From Verrucomicrobiaceae bacterium (GTDB lineage: Bacteria; Verrucomicrobiota; Verrucomicrobiia; Verrucomicrobiales; Akkermansiaceae), in NCBI GenBank assembly GCA_027487435.1, contig JAIYDP010000430.1, positions 1 to 55,854 of the forward strand: a stretch of DNA of 55,854 nt, read 5' to 3'. The first letter of the stretch is position 1. Each line of letters begins with the position of its first letter. The notes beneath the pieces were generated by a model. That model saw only the letters and a list, made by a program, of their open reading frames with translations. It did not search any database and was not told the origin of the DNA. This document shows positions 32,728 through 40,263 of the stretch, one piece after another. The translations under genes and the position numbers were made by a program.

Positions 32728-32815
32728 AGCGAACGATGAGTGGTGGCACCGGCGAGATCAAGCTTCGATTCAAATAGAGACTTTATCACCGGTTGCCACT
32801 CACGGCTTGTTAGCG
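32728..32815 (-). other. attC site, 88-bp type
   Basis: On the - strand the arms are CGCTAAC (32809-32815) and GTTCGCT (32728-32734). It is closely related to 3357-3444 of array 1 and of the same length. Confidence 0.85.
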
Positions 32816-33226
32816 TTTTGGTTTGGTTCGACCGATTGGCTCTGGGTCAACAGCATCAACGTTGATCCTGCCCGGATAAATCAGAATCTCGGACTGCACG
32901 CTGTCGCTAATCCTCTGAATAAGGCTGTCAGGCAAGTCTTGTACGTAATAGTCGCTTCGTCGGTTCCATCCGAATATGTAAGTAGGTCCAGCAGTAGGGA
33001 GGGCTTCGATCTCCTCCGGAGTAAGCCCGTCGAGGACTTCGTCGTCGACATCGCTCATGCCGTGTTCCCGCGTAACATCTAGGCTGAACGTAAGCTCAGG
33101 GAGATCAACGTATGCCCACTCATGCACGTTCTCGTAGTCCCATTCGATCTGCTCTAGGCGCAGATTGGGAAGCAGCGCGACTGCCACCTTCTTTGGGCTT
33201 AACTTATCGGCGAGCTTCAAATACAT
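32810..33226 (-). CDS. Hypothetical protein, first cassette of array 2
   Basis: The 138-residue protein is acidic in the middle (DVDDEVLDGLTPEEIEALP) and ends in basic GRTKPKR; its TAA lies inside the CGCTAAC arm of the attC. It contains YIFGWNRRSDYYVQDLPDSL. No family was recognised. Being next to the boundary CGCTAAC at 33234-33240, it occupies the first cassette position, where expression from an array promoter would be strongest. Confidence 0.65.
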   Translation of the reverse strand: MYLKLADKLSPKKVAVALLPNLRLEQIEWDYENVHEWAYVDLPELTFSLDVTREHGMSDVDDEVLDGLTPEEIEALPTAGPTYIFGWNRRSDYYVQDLPDSLIQRISDSVQSEILIYPGRINVDAVDPEPIGRTKPKR

Positions 33227-33233
33227 TTTCTTA

Positions 33234-33539
33234 CGCTAACAGATTATAATCTTATCCACCCGTGATCGTATATCACGACGGGAATGGGTGCAGGATGATG
33301 TGGGGATTATGCTGATATTGCAAGGATTTTTATGAATATCTTACCTCGCGCGATTCCCTATCAGGCTGCCCAAGATAGCGACTGGTTCGCCGGCATTCTC
33401 GGGCTGATTTAGGCACGCGGCGAGCTGATCTGTGGATGGTGACTGAAATTCGACGGAGTTACGCCTGAGACGATTTCGGATGCTGCGATACTATTTTCTC
33501 GCATACGCAGGGCTTGGTGATAGAATGAAATGGAGAAAT
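33234..33539. other. Array 2 boundary and gene remnant
   Basis: CGCTAAC (33234-33240) is GTTAGCG on the - strand, an attC/attI-type recombination half-site. Beyond it are a hairpin (GTGAT-CGTAT-ATCAC at 33262-33276, flanked by CCC and GGG) and a short frame from 33332 (MNILPRAIPYQAAQDSDWFA) interrupted by in-frame stops at about 33410 and 33440, which looks like the remains of a gene. No integrase is recognisable. Confidence 0.4.
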
Positions 33540-34109
33540 ATGGAACGCAGAGAAATATTGAAAATCATGGCCGTGACTTTGGGGAGCAGTATCGCGCTGC
33601 CGCAGAGTGTCTTCGCAAGAATCGGCGAGGCTTATCAAGAATCCGATCTCACATTTTTCCGTCCGGCTCAACGAGAGCAAGTGGCAATTCTAGCAGAAGC
33701 GATCATTCCAACAACCGATACACCGGGCGCGATTGAGGCGGGTGTTCCGGGGTGGATTGAAATCATTGTGAAAGACTGCCTAGGACCAGCAGATCAGAAA
33801 ATCATCACCGATGGATTGGCTGCGATCATGATGCGCTGCGCCAAAGACCATGGCAAATGCCTGGATAAGCTCAGCCCCGAGCAACAAGTCGCTTTTCTTA
33901 CAGCCTACGACAACGAGGAGAAAAAAGCGTTGCAACTCACCAAAGGAGATCCCAAGAGAGCCTTTCTCCAGCAATTCAAAGAGCTGACCAAATTCTGCTA
34001 CGTGAACTCAGAGATCGGCGCAACCAAGGCATTCCAGTTCCTTCCCATACCCGCGCAATGGGTGCCAGACATGCCTCTGGAACCAGGGATGAAAGCATAC
34101 TCCATCTAA
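33540..34109 (+). CDS. Gluconate 2-dehydrogenase subunit 3 family protein
   Basis: The 189-residue protein starts with a Tat-like signal (MERREILKIMAVTLGSSIA, twin Arg at 3-4), then the family pattern FFRPAQREQVAILAEAIIPT and DTPGAIEAGVPGWIE. Such proteins are the small subunits of membrane-bound sugar or alcohol dehydrogenases and are co-exported with a GMC flavoprotein, which is encoded 21 bp downstream. ATG 33540 has GGAG at a good distance (33531-33534); the frame upstream lacks a signal. Confidence 0.9.
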   Translation: MERREILKIMAVTLGSSIALPQSVFARIGEAYQESDLTFFRPAQREQVAILAEAIIPTTDTPGAIEAGVPGWIEIIVKDCLGPADQKIITDGLAAIMMRCAKDHGKCLDKLSPEQQVAFLTAYDNEEKKALQLTKGDPKRAFLQQFKELTKFCYVNSEIGATKAFQFLPIPAQWVPDMPLEPGMKAYSI

Positions 34110-34130
34110 CAACTTTTTTACCATACGATC

Positions 34131-35843
34131 ATGAATCTCCAAACGAAGGGAAAAGCGGAGCATACATTTGATGCCATAGTTGTAGGCTCTGGCATTTCCG
34201 GTGGCTGGGCAGCAAAGGAGTTGTGCGAAAAAGGACTCAAAACACTGGTGCTCGAACGTGGTCATAAGCTCGATCACATCGTCGATTACAAGACCATGCA
34301 TTCCGCGCCTTGGCAGTTGCAATGGCTGAATCGGCCATCGCGCGAGATGATTTCTCAACAGGCGAAGCAAAACCGCACAGGCTACACAGTGAAACCATCC
34401 CAAGGTTACTTGTTTGTCGATGACGAGGATCATCCATACGAGGAAAAGAAGCGCTTTGATTGGATGCGGGGCTATCACACAGGAGGGCGCTCCGTCATGT
34501 GGGGCAGGCAGAGCTATCGGCTTAGTCCGATGGATTTTGAGGCGAACGCCAAGGAGGGTATCGCCATCCCATGGCCGATCAAATATGAGGAAATTGCTCC
34601 ATGGTATTCGTATGTGGAAAAATTTGCAGGCATCAGCGGCAACAACGATGGCCTAGCGCAGCTACCCGATGGTGAATTTCAACCCGCCATGGCATTGACG
34701 CCACCCGAGCTGGATCTCAAGGCAAGTGTGGAAGCCAAGTGGAAAGGCCGTAAGGTAGTTCAGGCGCGCATCGCGCATCTAACACAACCGACTCCTGAGC
34801 AACTTGCCTTAGGCCGATCTTCCTGCAATTATCGAAACCTTTGCATCAGAGGATGCCCTTTTGGTGCATACTTTAGCAGCCAGTCGGCAACCTTGAAGGC
34901 GGCAGCCAACACAAAAAATCTAACCCTGCGTACGCATTCGATCGTTCATTCCATCATTTTCGATGACAAGGAAGGCAAGGCGATTGGCGTGAGACTCATC
35001 AATGAAGTCACGATGGAGACAACGGAATATTTTGCGAAGATCATCTTCCTCAACGCATCCACCGTTGCCTCCACAGCGATCCTGATGAACTCGACCTCCT
35101 CACGCTTTCCCAACGGCATGGACGAGAGCGGATCTTTGGGTGGTTACTTGATGGATCATCACCTAGGAGTGGGCGCGAAAGGCCATCTGGAAACGCATGC
35201 AGACAAAGTGCAGTACGGGCGCAGACCCGGCGGCATTTACATTCCGCGGTATCGGAACTTTAGCGAACAACCGGAAAAGGCGAAATACCTTCGTGGCTTC
35301 GGCTACCAAGGCGAAGGGATGCGCCAAGGATGGTCGCGTCCCATTGATGGATTCGGCGCAGCGTTCAAAAAGGAACTGACCTCCTTCGGCCCATGGGGAA
35401 TGAGTATTTACGGGTTCGGCGAATGCCTGCCGTACGCCAACAACCGCATTTCTCTCAGCAAAGACAAAACCGATCGATGGGGTTTGCCCCTCGTCGTCGC
35501 CGATGCAGAGTTTCAGCAAAACGAAAACGCGATGCGTGAGGACATGTTACACGACGCCTTGGAAATGTTAGAAGCGATGGGAGCGAAAGACATTGTAGGG
35601 TTCAATAAAGAACCTAGCATTGGACTTGGCATTCATGAAATGGGCACTGCACGCATGGGCAGTTCCGCGAAGGAATCCGTTCTGAATCGCCATAACCAAG
35701 TGTGGGGCGCGCCTAACGTTTTCTGCACTGACGGCGCAGCGATGGTATCCGCCGGTTGCCAAAATCCCTCCCTCACGTATATGGCACTCACTGCGAGAGC
35801 GGTGGACTTCGCAGTCTCAGAAATGAAGAAGGGAAATCTTTAA
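34131..35843 (+). CDS. GMC family oxidoreductase (large subunit)
   Basis: The 570-residue flavoprotein has the FAD motif VVGSGISGGWAAKELCEKG near residue 18 and a GGRSVMWGRQSYR segment near 120. The cysteine pattern CNYRNLCIRGCPFGAYF is typical of the gluconate 2-dehydrogenase-like branch, and the C-terminal GMC active site contains GIHEMGTARMG and CTDGAAMVSAGCQNPSLTYM (His and Asn). It oxidises a sugar or alcohol and passes electrons on. No cytochrome c subunit is adjacent. Confidence 0.92.
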   Translation: MNLQTKGKAEHTFDAIVVGSGISGGWAAKELCEKGLKTLVLERGHKLDHIVDYKTMHSAPWQLQWLNRPSREMISQQAKQNRTGYTVKPSQGYLFVDDEDHPYEEKKRFDWMRGYHTGGRSVMWGRQSYRLSPMDFEANAKEGIAIPWPIKYEEIAPWYSYVEKFAGISGNNDGLAQLPDGEFQPAMALTPPELDLKASVEAKWKGRKVVQARIAHLTQPTPEQLALGRSSCNYRNLCIRGCPFGAYFSSQSATLKAAANTKNLTLRTHSIVHSIIFDDKEGKAIGVRLINEVTMETTEYFAKIIFLNASTVASTAILMNSTSSRFPNGMDESGSLGGYLMDHHLGVGAKGHLETHADKVQYGRRPGGIYIPRYRNFSEQPEKAKYLRGFGYQGEGMRQGWSRPIDGFGAAFKKELTSFGPWGMSIYGFGECLPYANNRISLSKDKTDRWGLPLVVADAEFQQNENAMREDMLHDALEMLEAMGAKDIVGFNKEPSIGLGIHEMGTARMGSSAKESVLNRHNQVWGAPNVFCTDGAAMVSAGCQNPSLTYMALTARAVDFAVSEMKKGNL

Positions 35844-35981
35844 AATCGAGATTCGAAGTAGATTACCAGAAGCTAGGCTTTGACTAGCAAGGCATTTTTA
35901 TGACGGCGCTTTTCCTTCGGATTTCAGCTTCAATCTACTGCCGTGGCAAGGTTTGAGGAGTAGAGAAGCAGGGAGAAATCC

Positions 35982-36045
35982 GTTTTCCGCCATTGAGGTT
36001 GAAGCTGGTTTGAATGATGCAGGTGAAGATCAGATCCATCATGCT
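35982..36045 (-). pseudogene. Fragment of the gspF/pilC 3' end
   Basis: Sixty-four bases match the 3' end of the intact gspF/pilC gene (40268-40331) at about 56 of 64 positions, in the same orientation. Translated, it reads MMDLIFTCIIQTSFNLNGGK against MMYLIFTSIFQTISNLNGGK. The stop codon is lost and nothing of the rest of the gene is recognisable. Confidence 0.72.
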
Positions 36046-36121
36046 GGTACTGAAGAATTTGCCCAGCTTGGGGCAGAGTATCTGCCCCTTTTTCTGACAT
36101 ATACGCAGCGACACCCCTCTA

Positions 36122-36255
36122 CTGCATCGAGTCACAACCTGGTACAGCATCGAGTCACGACCCGGTACAGCATGCTGCTATGACTCGGTACAGCATGCTG
36201 CGATGACCCGGTACAGCATCGAGTCACGACCTAGTACAGCATGCTGCGATGATTA
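36122..36255. repeat. 23-bp tandem repeats
   Basis: Five full 23-bp units start at 36141, 36164, 36187, 36210 and 36233, with a partial unit before them. Each begins GGTACAGCAT or AGTACAGCAT and ends with one of two alternative halves (CGAGTCACGACC or GCTGCGATGACC). The latter type contains the palindrome CAGCATGCTG. The array ends 38 bp from the stop of the ATPase gene. Confidence 0.9.
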
Positions 36256-36293
36256 CGTGTAGCGGCAAGACCTTCCCTGAAGATAAAAACCGC

Positions 36294-38447
36294 TCAAACC
36301 GCACGAATTGTCCCATCGGGATTCACGAGTGCTGGGTCTAGTGGTTGAGGGCGATTCCAACGCTTCAATTTCTCCAGTGCCGCAACCTCGGCAACATCCA
36401 AAAATGCCTTTGCTAGGCACTTGGCGTAGTGGAAATCCGCAGAGTCCAATTTCTTCTCTGCCACCGCGAGCATGGCATCAAAGTTCCATTCATGGCGTTC
36501 GAAGCCTAAGTTGATGAAGTGCTTAAAGACTCGCTCCCATAACTTTTCTTCTTTTCCCGCGATCAGGGTGGCCAGCCACAAAGAGTAGGCGATCTCGGCA
36601 TTGTTGCCAATTTTCTGTTCGTTCCGATGGAACCATGAAGATCGCAGGTGCTTTAATCCTTCTTCGATCTTGCTACGCCCAATGAGAAACTGACCGTAAT
36701 TGCCCAAGTTGTTGGAGTGTTTGGGATCGGCCTCGATGGCTCGTTGGTAGAGTGCTTCCGCAGCATCATGATCCTTGCGAACTTCAGTGAGAAAGATGGC
36801 GTAGTTGCCCAAGTAGCCGGCATGTTTGGGATCAGCCTCGATGGCGCGTTTGTAGTTGGTTTCCGCAGTATCATATTCATTGCGAATGTCTTTGAGGAAT
36901 ATGGCGTAGTTGCCCAAATTGTTGGCGTGTTTGGGATCGGACTCGATGGCTCGTTGGTGGAGTGCTTCCGCAGCATCATGATCCTTGCGAACGTCAGTGA
37001 GAAAGATGGCGTAGTTGCACAAATTGTCGGCGTGTTTGGGATCGGATTCGATAGCGCGTTTGTAGAACAATTCCGCAACATCATGATCCTTACGATCGTC
37101 AGTGAGGAAGTTTGCGTAGTCGCCTAGATAATCTGGATTCAGAGACGCCAGCTTCAGGATCATCTGGTCAAACTCGCTTGCATGAGCCGGGTTTAGTTCA
37201 TGAATTTGTTTCGCCGCTTCGATGATTTCGAAGCTGTCTGTATTGTATTCCACAAATAACCTGAGGATATCTAGCGCCTCATCGAGGCGTAGAATCTGTT
37301 TCATGAAATCATCATTATATGCCAATCCCAAGTAAGCAGATGCATCAACAGGAGCTTGTCCAGGGAATCGGGGTGCGCTAACGAGCCTTACAAGCAAGCG
37401 CAACGACGAAAGAGCGGCAGTTCCATTTCCTTCTTTCACTTGGGCACGAAAGACATCAAGTAGCTTTCTAGGCGTATGGCCTAAACTTCGTAAAAGACTC
37501 TCTTCAATCGCCAGATAGGCGTTGCGGAGTGGACTGGCGGTGATGGCTGGGACGTAGGCTTCTTCGGTGAGAGCGAGCCGGGGATGATAGGGAATGCGTA
37601 GGCTGATCTGGAGTTGTGGGTCTTGCCATGCTTTCCGAAATTCCTTGTCGGCTTTTTCCTCGCGAAGGGATACGAGGTCGTCCTCGCCATTGGGCACGGG
37701 AGAGAGGATGATGTCTGGTCTGTTCAGCTCCTTCTTCTCGTGAACCAGAGCACTGCGGAGGTTGCGCAGGAAGGCGGCGGTGCCGGCGATGTTCTGGGTG
37801 TTGAGACCTGAGACGATCATGCGGTGATCCGCTAGATCGCGGGTGCAGATGCCCGCTTCATCGGAGTGTCCAGTGCGGCTGTCCACGAGGATGTAGTCGT
37901 AAAGCTTTGATTGGATAAGTATTTCGCGGAAGCGGAGGATAAGGAGTTTACCAGAGTTTTCTGGCTCCTTGTAGAGGCCGGGCAGATCAAGCTCATCCAG
38001 GCGGGCGGAGTATTTTTCATCAAGCCGTCCAGCGGGCATGATGGAGAGCTTAGCTCCGGGATGTTGTTTGAGGCCTGCGGGCGGGCTGTAGCTGAAGGTG
38101 TATCTGTCGGCGACTTGCGGGAAAGGTTTCGAGAGCAGATCAGACTCTACGCCGCGGAGGACGGCATCGGCGAGTAGCTCGACGACACCGGGTTTGAGGA
38201 TTTGCTTGGAGGGGGATTTGCGTGCCGATTTATCTTTCTCAGGGATGGCCTCCTGACCGATGAGGTGGGAGAGTCCGGGGGCTTCGAGATCGAAGTCGAT
38301 GATGAGAACACGAAAACCGCGAGAGGCGATGAGTGAGGCGACGTTTAGAACGGCCATGCTGCGACCGACTCCGCCCTTGTAGGAGTAGAAGGTGACGATG
38401 GGGGTAGGCTCATGTAACGCAGCGCTTTTTTTGGGATTACCTGACAT
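36294..38447 (-). CDS. KGGVGR-type MinD/ParA-like ATPase with TPRs
   Basis: The 717-residue protein has an N-terminal MinD/ParA-like (SIMIBI) ATPase: VTFYSYKGGVGRSMAVLNVA (deviant Walker A, residues 19-38), LIIDFDLEAPGL (switch I region) and YDYILVDSRTGHSDE (Walker B). A linker and helical region follow (300-440), then at about residues 445-615 five or six near-identical 34-residue TPRs (pattern LGNYAIFLTDVRKDHDAAEA). The YSYKGGVGR variant is a known branch of ParA-like ATPases often linked to TPRs and to signalling or conflict systems. The TPR region is repetitive at DNA level, so recombination could change repeat number. It is the last gene of a three-gene operon. Confidence 0.9.
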   Translation of the reverse strand: MSGNPKKSAALHEPTPIVTFYSYKGGVGRSMAVLNVASLIASRGFRVLIIDFDLEAPGLSHLIGQEAIPEKDKSARKSPSKQILKPGVVELLADAVLRGVESDLLSKPFPQVADRYTFSYSPPAGLKQHPGAKLSIMPAGRLDEKYSARLDELDLPGLYKEPENSGKLLILRFREILIQSKLYDYILVDSRTGHSDEAGICTRDLADHRMIVSGLNTQNIAGTAAFLRNLRSALVHEKKELNRPDIILSPVPNGEDDLVSLREEKADKEFRKAWQDPQLQISLRIPYHPRLALTEEAYVPAITASPLRNAYLAIEESLLRSLGHTPRKLLDVFRAQVKEGNGTAALSSLRLLVRLVSAPRFPGQAPVDASAYLGLAYNDDFMKQILRLDEALDILRLFVEYNTDSFEIIEAAKQIHELNPAHASEFDQMILKLASLNPDYLGDYANFLTDDRKDHDVAELFYKRAIESDPKHADNLCNYAIFLTDVRKDHDAAEALHQRAIESDPKHANNLGNYAIFLKDIRNEYDTAETNYKRAIEADPKHAGYLGNYAIFLTEVRKDHDAAEALYQRAIEADPKHSNNLGNYGQFLIGRSKIEEGLKHLRSSWFHRNEQKIGNNAEIAYSLWLATLIAGKEEKLWERVFKHFINLGFERHEWNFDAMLAVAEKKLDSADFHYAKCLAKAFLDVAEVAALEKLKRWNRPQPLDPALVNPDGTIRAV

Positions 38448-38456
38448 GGAGTGGGT

Positions 38457-39251
38457 TTAGGCTGCTGTCTCGTTGACAAGCTTAGATGATGATCGGATAA
38501 AGCCCTGAGGAGGCGGACCAAGAGCAGTGTGGAGAAGCGAGAGATCCCTGCCAGCGGATAAGCTGGACGGGGCTGTTTCTTCATGCCATGTCTTGATGGC
38601 TTGGCGGATGTGGCTCTTGCAACGTTCGGCAATAGCCGAAGCAGCTCGGCGGAACTGACTGCGCTCATGGCCTTGATAGGCATCCGCACTATGATCGAGG
38701 GTGAGGGCGACGAGATCGCCGAGGTCGGCAGAATTTGGCAGTTCTGGCAGGAAAGAGAGGGCGGACTGTGGGTCGAGATCAAAGAGGGCGGCAAGCGTAA
38801 CGGGGGAAAAGCAGCGTTTGTTGCATTCCCAGATGCGGCGCCAGTAGGCTTCGTCCTGAAGATCGCGGAGGTTGAGCTGGGCGATAAGGATGTCGCTACA
38901 GGATTCCCAACCGAGGCGGTCTTTGAGGGCGGGGATGGACTTTGCAAGGTCTCGCAGGATGGGGACGGCAGAGGAGCGAAGATCGAGGTCGGTGACAAGG
39001 CGTAGCAGCGCAGATATGTAGGAGTGAGGGTGGCGTCCTTTCTTTAGCTCGGCGAGGAGTAAAATGGCGGCGGCGGCAAGATCGTTGCGCGTCAGATCAC
39101 TAAGGGCGGGAGCTGCGGCAGAAATGGCGGCGGAAACAGGTTGGTCACGGTATTCGAGGGGAACGGAGGTGCGGCCATGCAGCGCCTCGCGCAGCCAGCC
39201 GACGATGTGGTCGCGGGATTGTCCATCGAGGAAATGTAAAGAACCGGGCAT
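38457..39251 (-). CDS. Hypothetical helical protein, middle gene of KGGVGR operon
   Basis: The 264-residue protein is predicted all-helical, with leucine- and alanine-rich stretches (LAAAAILLLAELKKG, ISALLRLVTDLDLRS, LAALFDLDPQSALSFLPELP) resembling HEAT/ARM-like repeats. No catalytic motif was recognised. It lies 3 bp after the first gene and 9 bp before the ATPase gene, so the three are surely co-transcribed and probably act together. It could be an adaptor between the ATPase-TPR protein and an effector. Confidence 0.75.
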   Translation of the reverse strand: MPGSLHFLDGQSRDHIVGWLREALHGRTSVPLEYRDQPVSAAISAAAPALSDLTRNDLAAAAILLLAELKKGRHPHSYISALLRLVTDLDLRSSAVPILRDLAKSIPALKDRLGWESCSDILIAQLNLRDLQDEAYWRRIWECNKRCFSPVTLAALFDLDPQSALSFLPELPNSADLGDLVALTLDHSADAYQGHERSQFRRAASAIAERCKSHIRQAIKTWHEETAPSSLSAGRDLSLLHTALGPPPQGFIRSSSKLVNETAA

Positions 39252-39254
39252 GAG

Positions 39255-40058
39255 TTATGGCGTGGAGAGATTGTAAGGGAAAACCAAGCGGACGCCAACA
39301 ATTTGTTTGTGGACGACTTCTGGGCAGGGTGGCAGGTTTTGAGGATTCGGCGCAAGAGGGCCGGTAAATCCCCACTTTGCAGCTGAAGACTTTGCTGGCC
39401 GGAAGTGGCAGAAGTCGCCAGCGTCAGCAATCGTAGGACGGTGGATGGGCAGATTAGGAGGCTCATCGCTGGTGTAGGTGAAAAGCAGATAGGGGTCTGG
39501 GCTGGAGTGGCTAGTATGACCGAGACCCAAGGCAGTGCGGATGGATTCCCGATCCTGCGGCAGGCCAGCAAAGGGATCATCGGCAGTGTTGTTTTGATTG
39601 AAGGTAGCGAAGATGACATCGCCGCCGAGGTTCTGTTTCGCTAGGACGTTTCTCCAGAAGCTGGGTGGATTCTTGCCTGCGTATTTGGTGAGCGTGTCCT
39701 TGAATCTTTTATCGGTGGTATTTGCGTATTTTACGAAGATGTCGGACTTGCAGGCGCGCCCGAGCCGTTTGGGACGTACCGATGGAACCAGGGGCTGACC
39801 GGAAAAAAGGTGGCTGATACATGTCTGCGTCCAAGCATTTTCAGGGGTTGAGTGGTGCGTCAATGCTGTGGTGAAATCCCTCAGGAGCGCGGTGAACTTC
39901 GGTACAGGCAGCGCGGTTTCGTTCTCGATATTGGCGGCGATTTGCGCCCACTGCGATGGTGTGGCTTGTGCCTTCCATGCATCAAGCTGGCGACGAATCT
40001 TGGATTGCTCGTCTTTTTCGAGGGCATTGATGGCGTCGCGAAAGTGCTTCGATGGCAT
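39255..40058 (-). CDS. Hypothetical protein, first gene of KGGVGR operon
   Basis: The 267-residue protein has a helical N-terminal third (FRDAINALEKDEQSKIRRQL) and a C-terminal half rich in Pro, Thr and aromatic residues (YLLFTYTSDEPPNLPIHRP, ADAGDFCHFRPA, VGVRLVFPYNL), which reads as beta-rich. No family was recognised. As the first gene of the operon it may encode the sensor or effector component. ATG 40058 is followed by PSKHFRD; no stronger start was seen. The 205 bp upstream hold no gene. Confidence 0.75.
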   Translation of the reverse strand: MPSKHFRDAINALEKDEQSKIRRQLDAWKAQATPSQWAQIAANIENETALPVPKFTALLRDFTTALTHHSTPENAWTQTCISHLFSGQPLVPSVRPKRLGRACKSDIFVKYANTTDKRFKDTLTKYAGKNPPSFWRNVLAKQNLGGDVIFATFNQNNTADDPFAGLPQDRESIRTALGLGHTSHSSPDPYLLFTYTSDEPPNLPIHRPTIADAGDFCHFRPAKSSAAKWGFTGPLAPNPQNLPPCPEVVHKQIVGVRLVFPYNLSTP

Positions 40059-40263
40059 AGGCGGACGAATAACAGCAGGCGTTACGTGAGGGAAGCAAAA
40101 AAATGCCTAGGCGATGCTAAAGATGTAGGATCGAGTGATTTACAAATCTGGATACGAAAGCTAAGTGTATGATTTGCCGCTGACCATTTACTAAGCTAAG
40201 GTTTCCTTTTCCCGTGTGAACGCGGCACAAGAACTTGGGGAAAAAGTGATTGTAATGCGCAGG

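Larger units (their letters stand above)
28690..33240 (-). mobile_element. Integron gene-cassette array 2, opposite orientation
   Basis: Seven cassettes on the - strand, each followed (on that strand) by an attC-like site, run from 33240 down to about 28690. Their attC sites are related to those of array 1: 32728-32815 to 3357-3444, 30960-31043 to 5754-5833, and 32153-32279 to 2150-2279. No integrase is found at either end. The proximal end, where attI and intI would be expected, is at 33234-33240 (CGCTAAC on the + strand), beyond which 33241-33539 holds only a hairpin and a gene remnant. Confidence 0.85.

Noticed and set aside
36122..36255. CRISPR array
   Set aside because: Units are contiguous 23-bp repeats without unique spacers and no cas gene is near.
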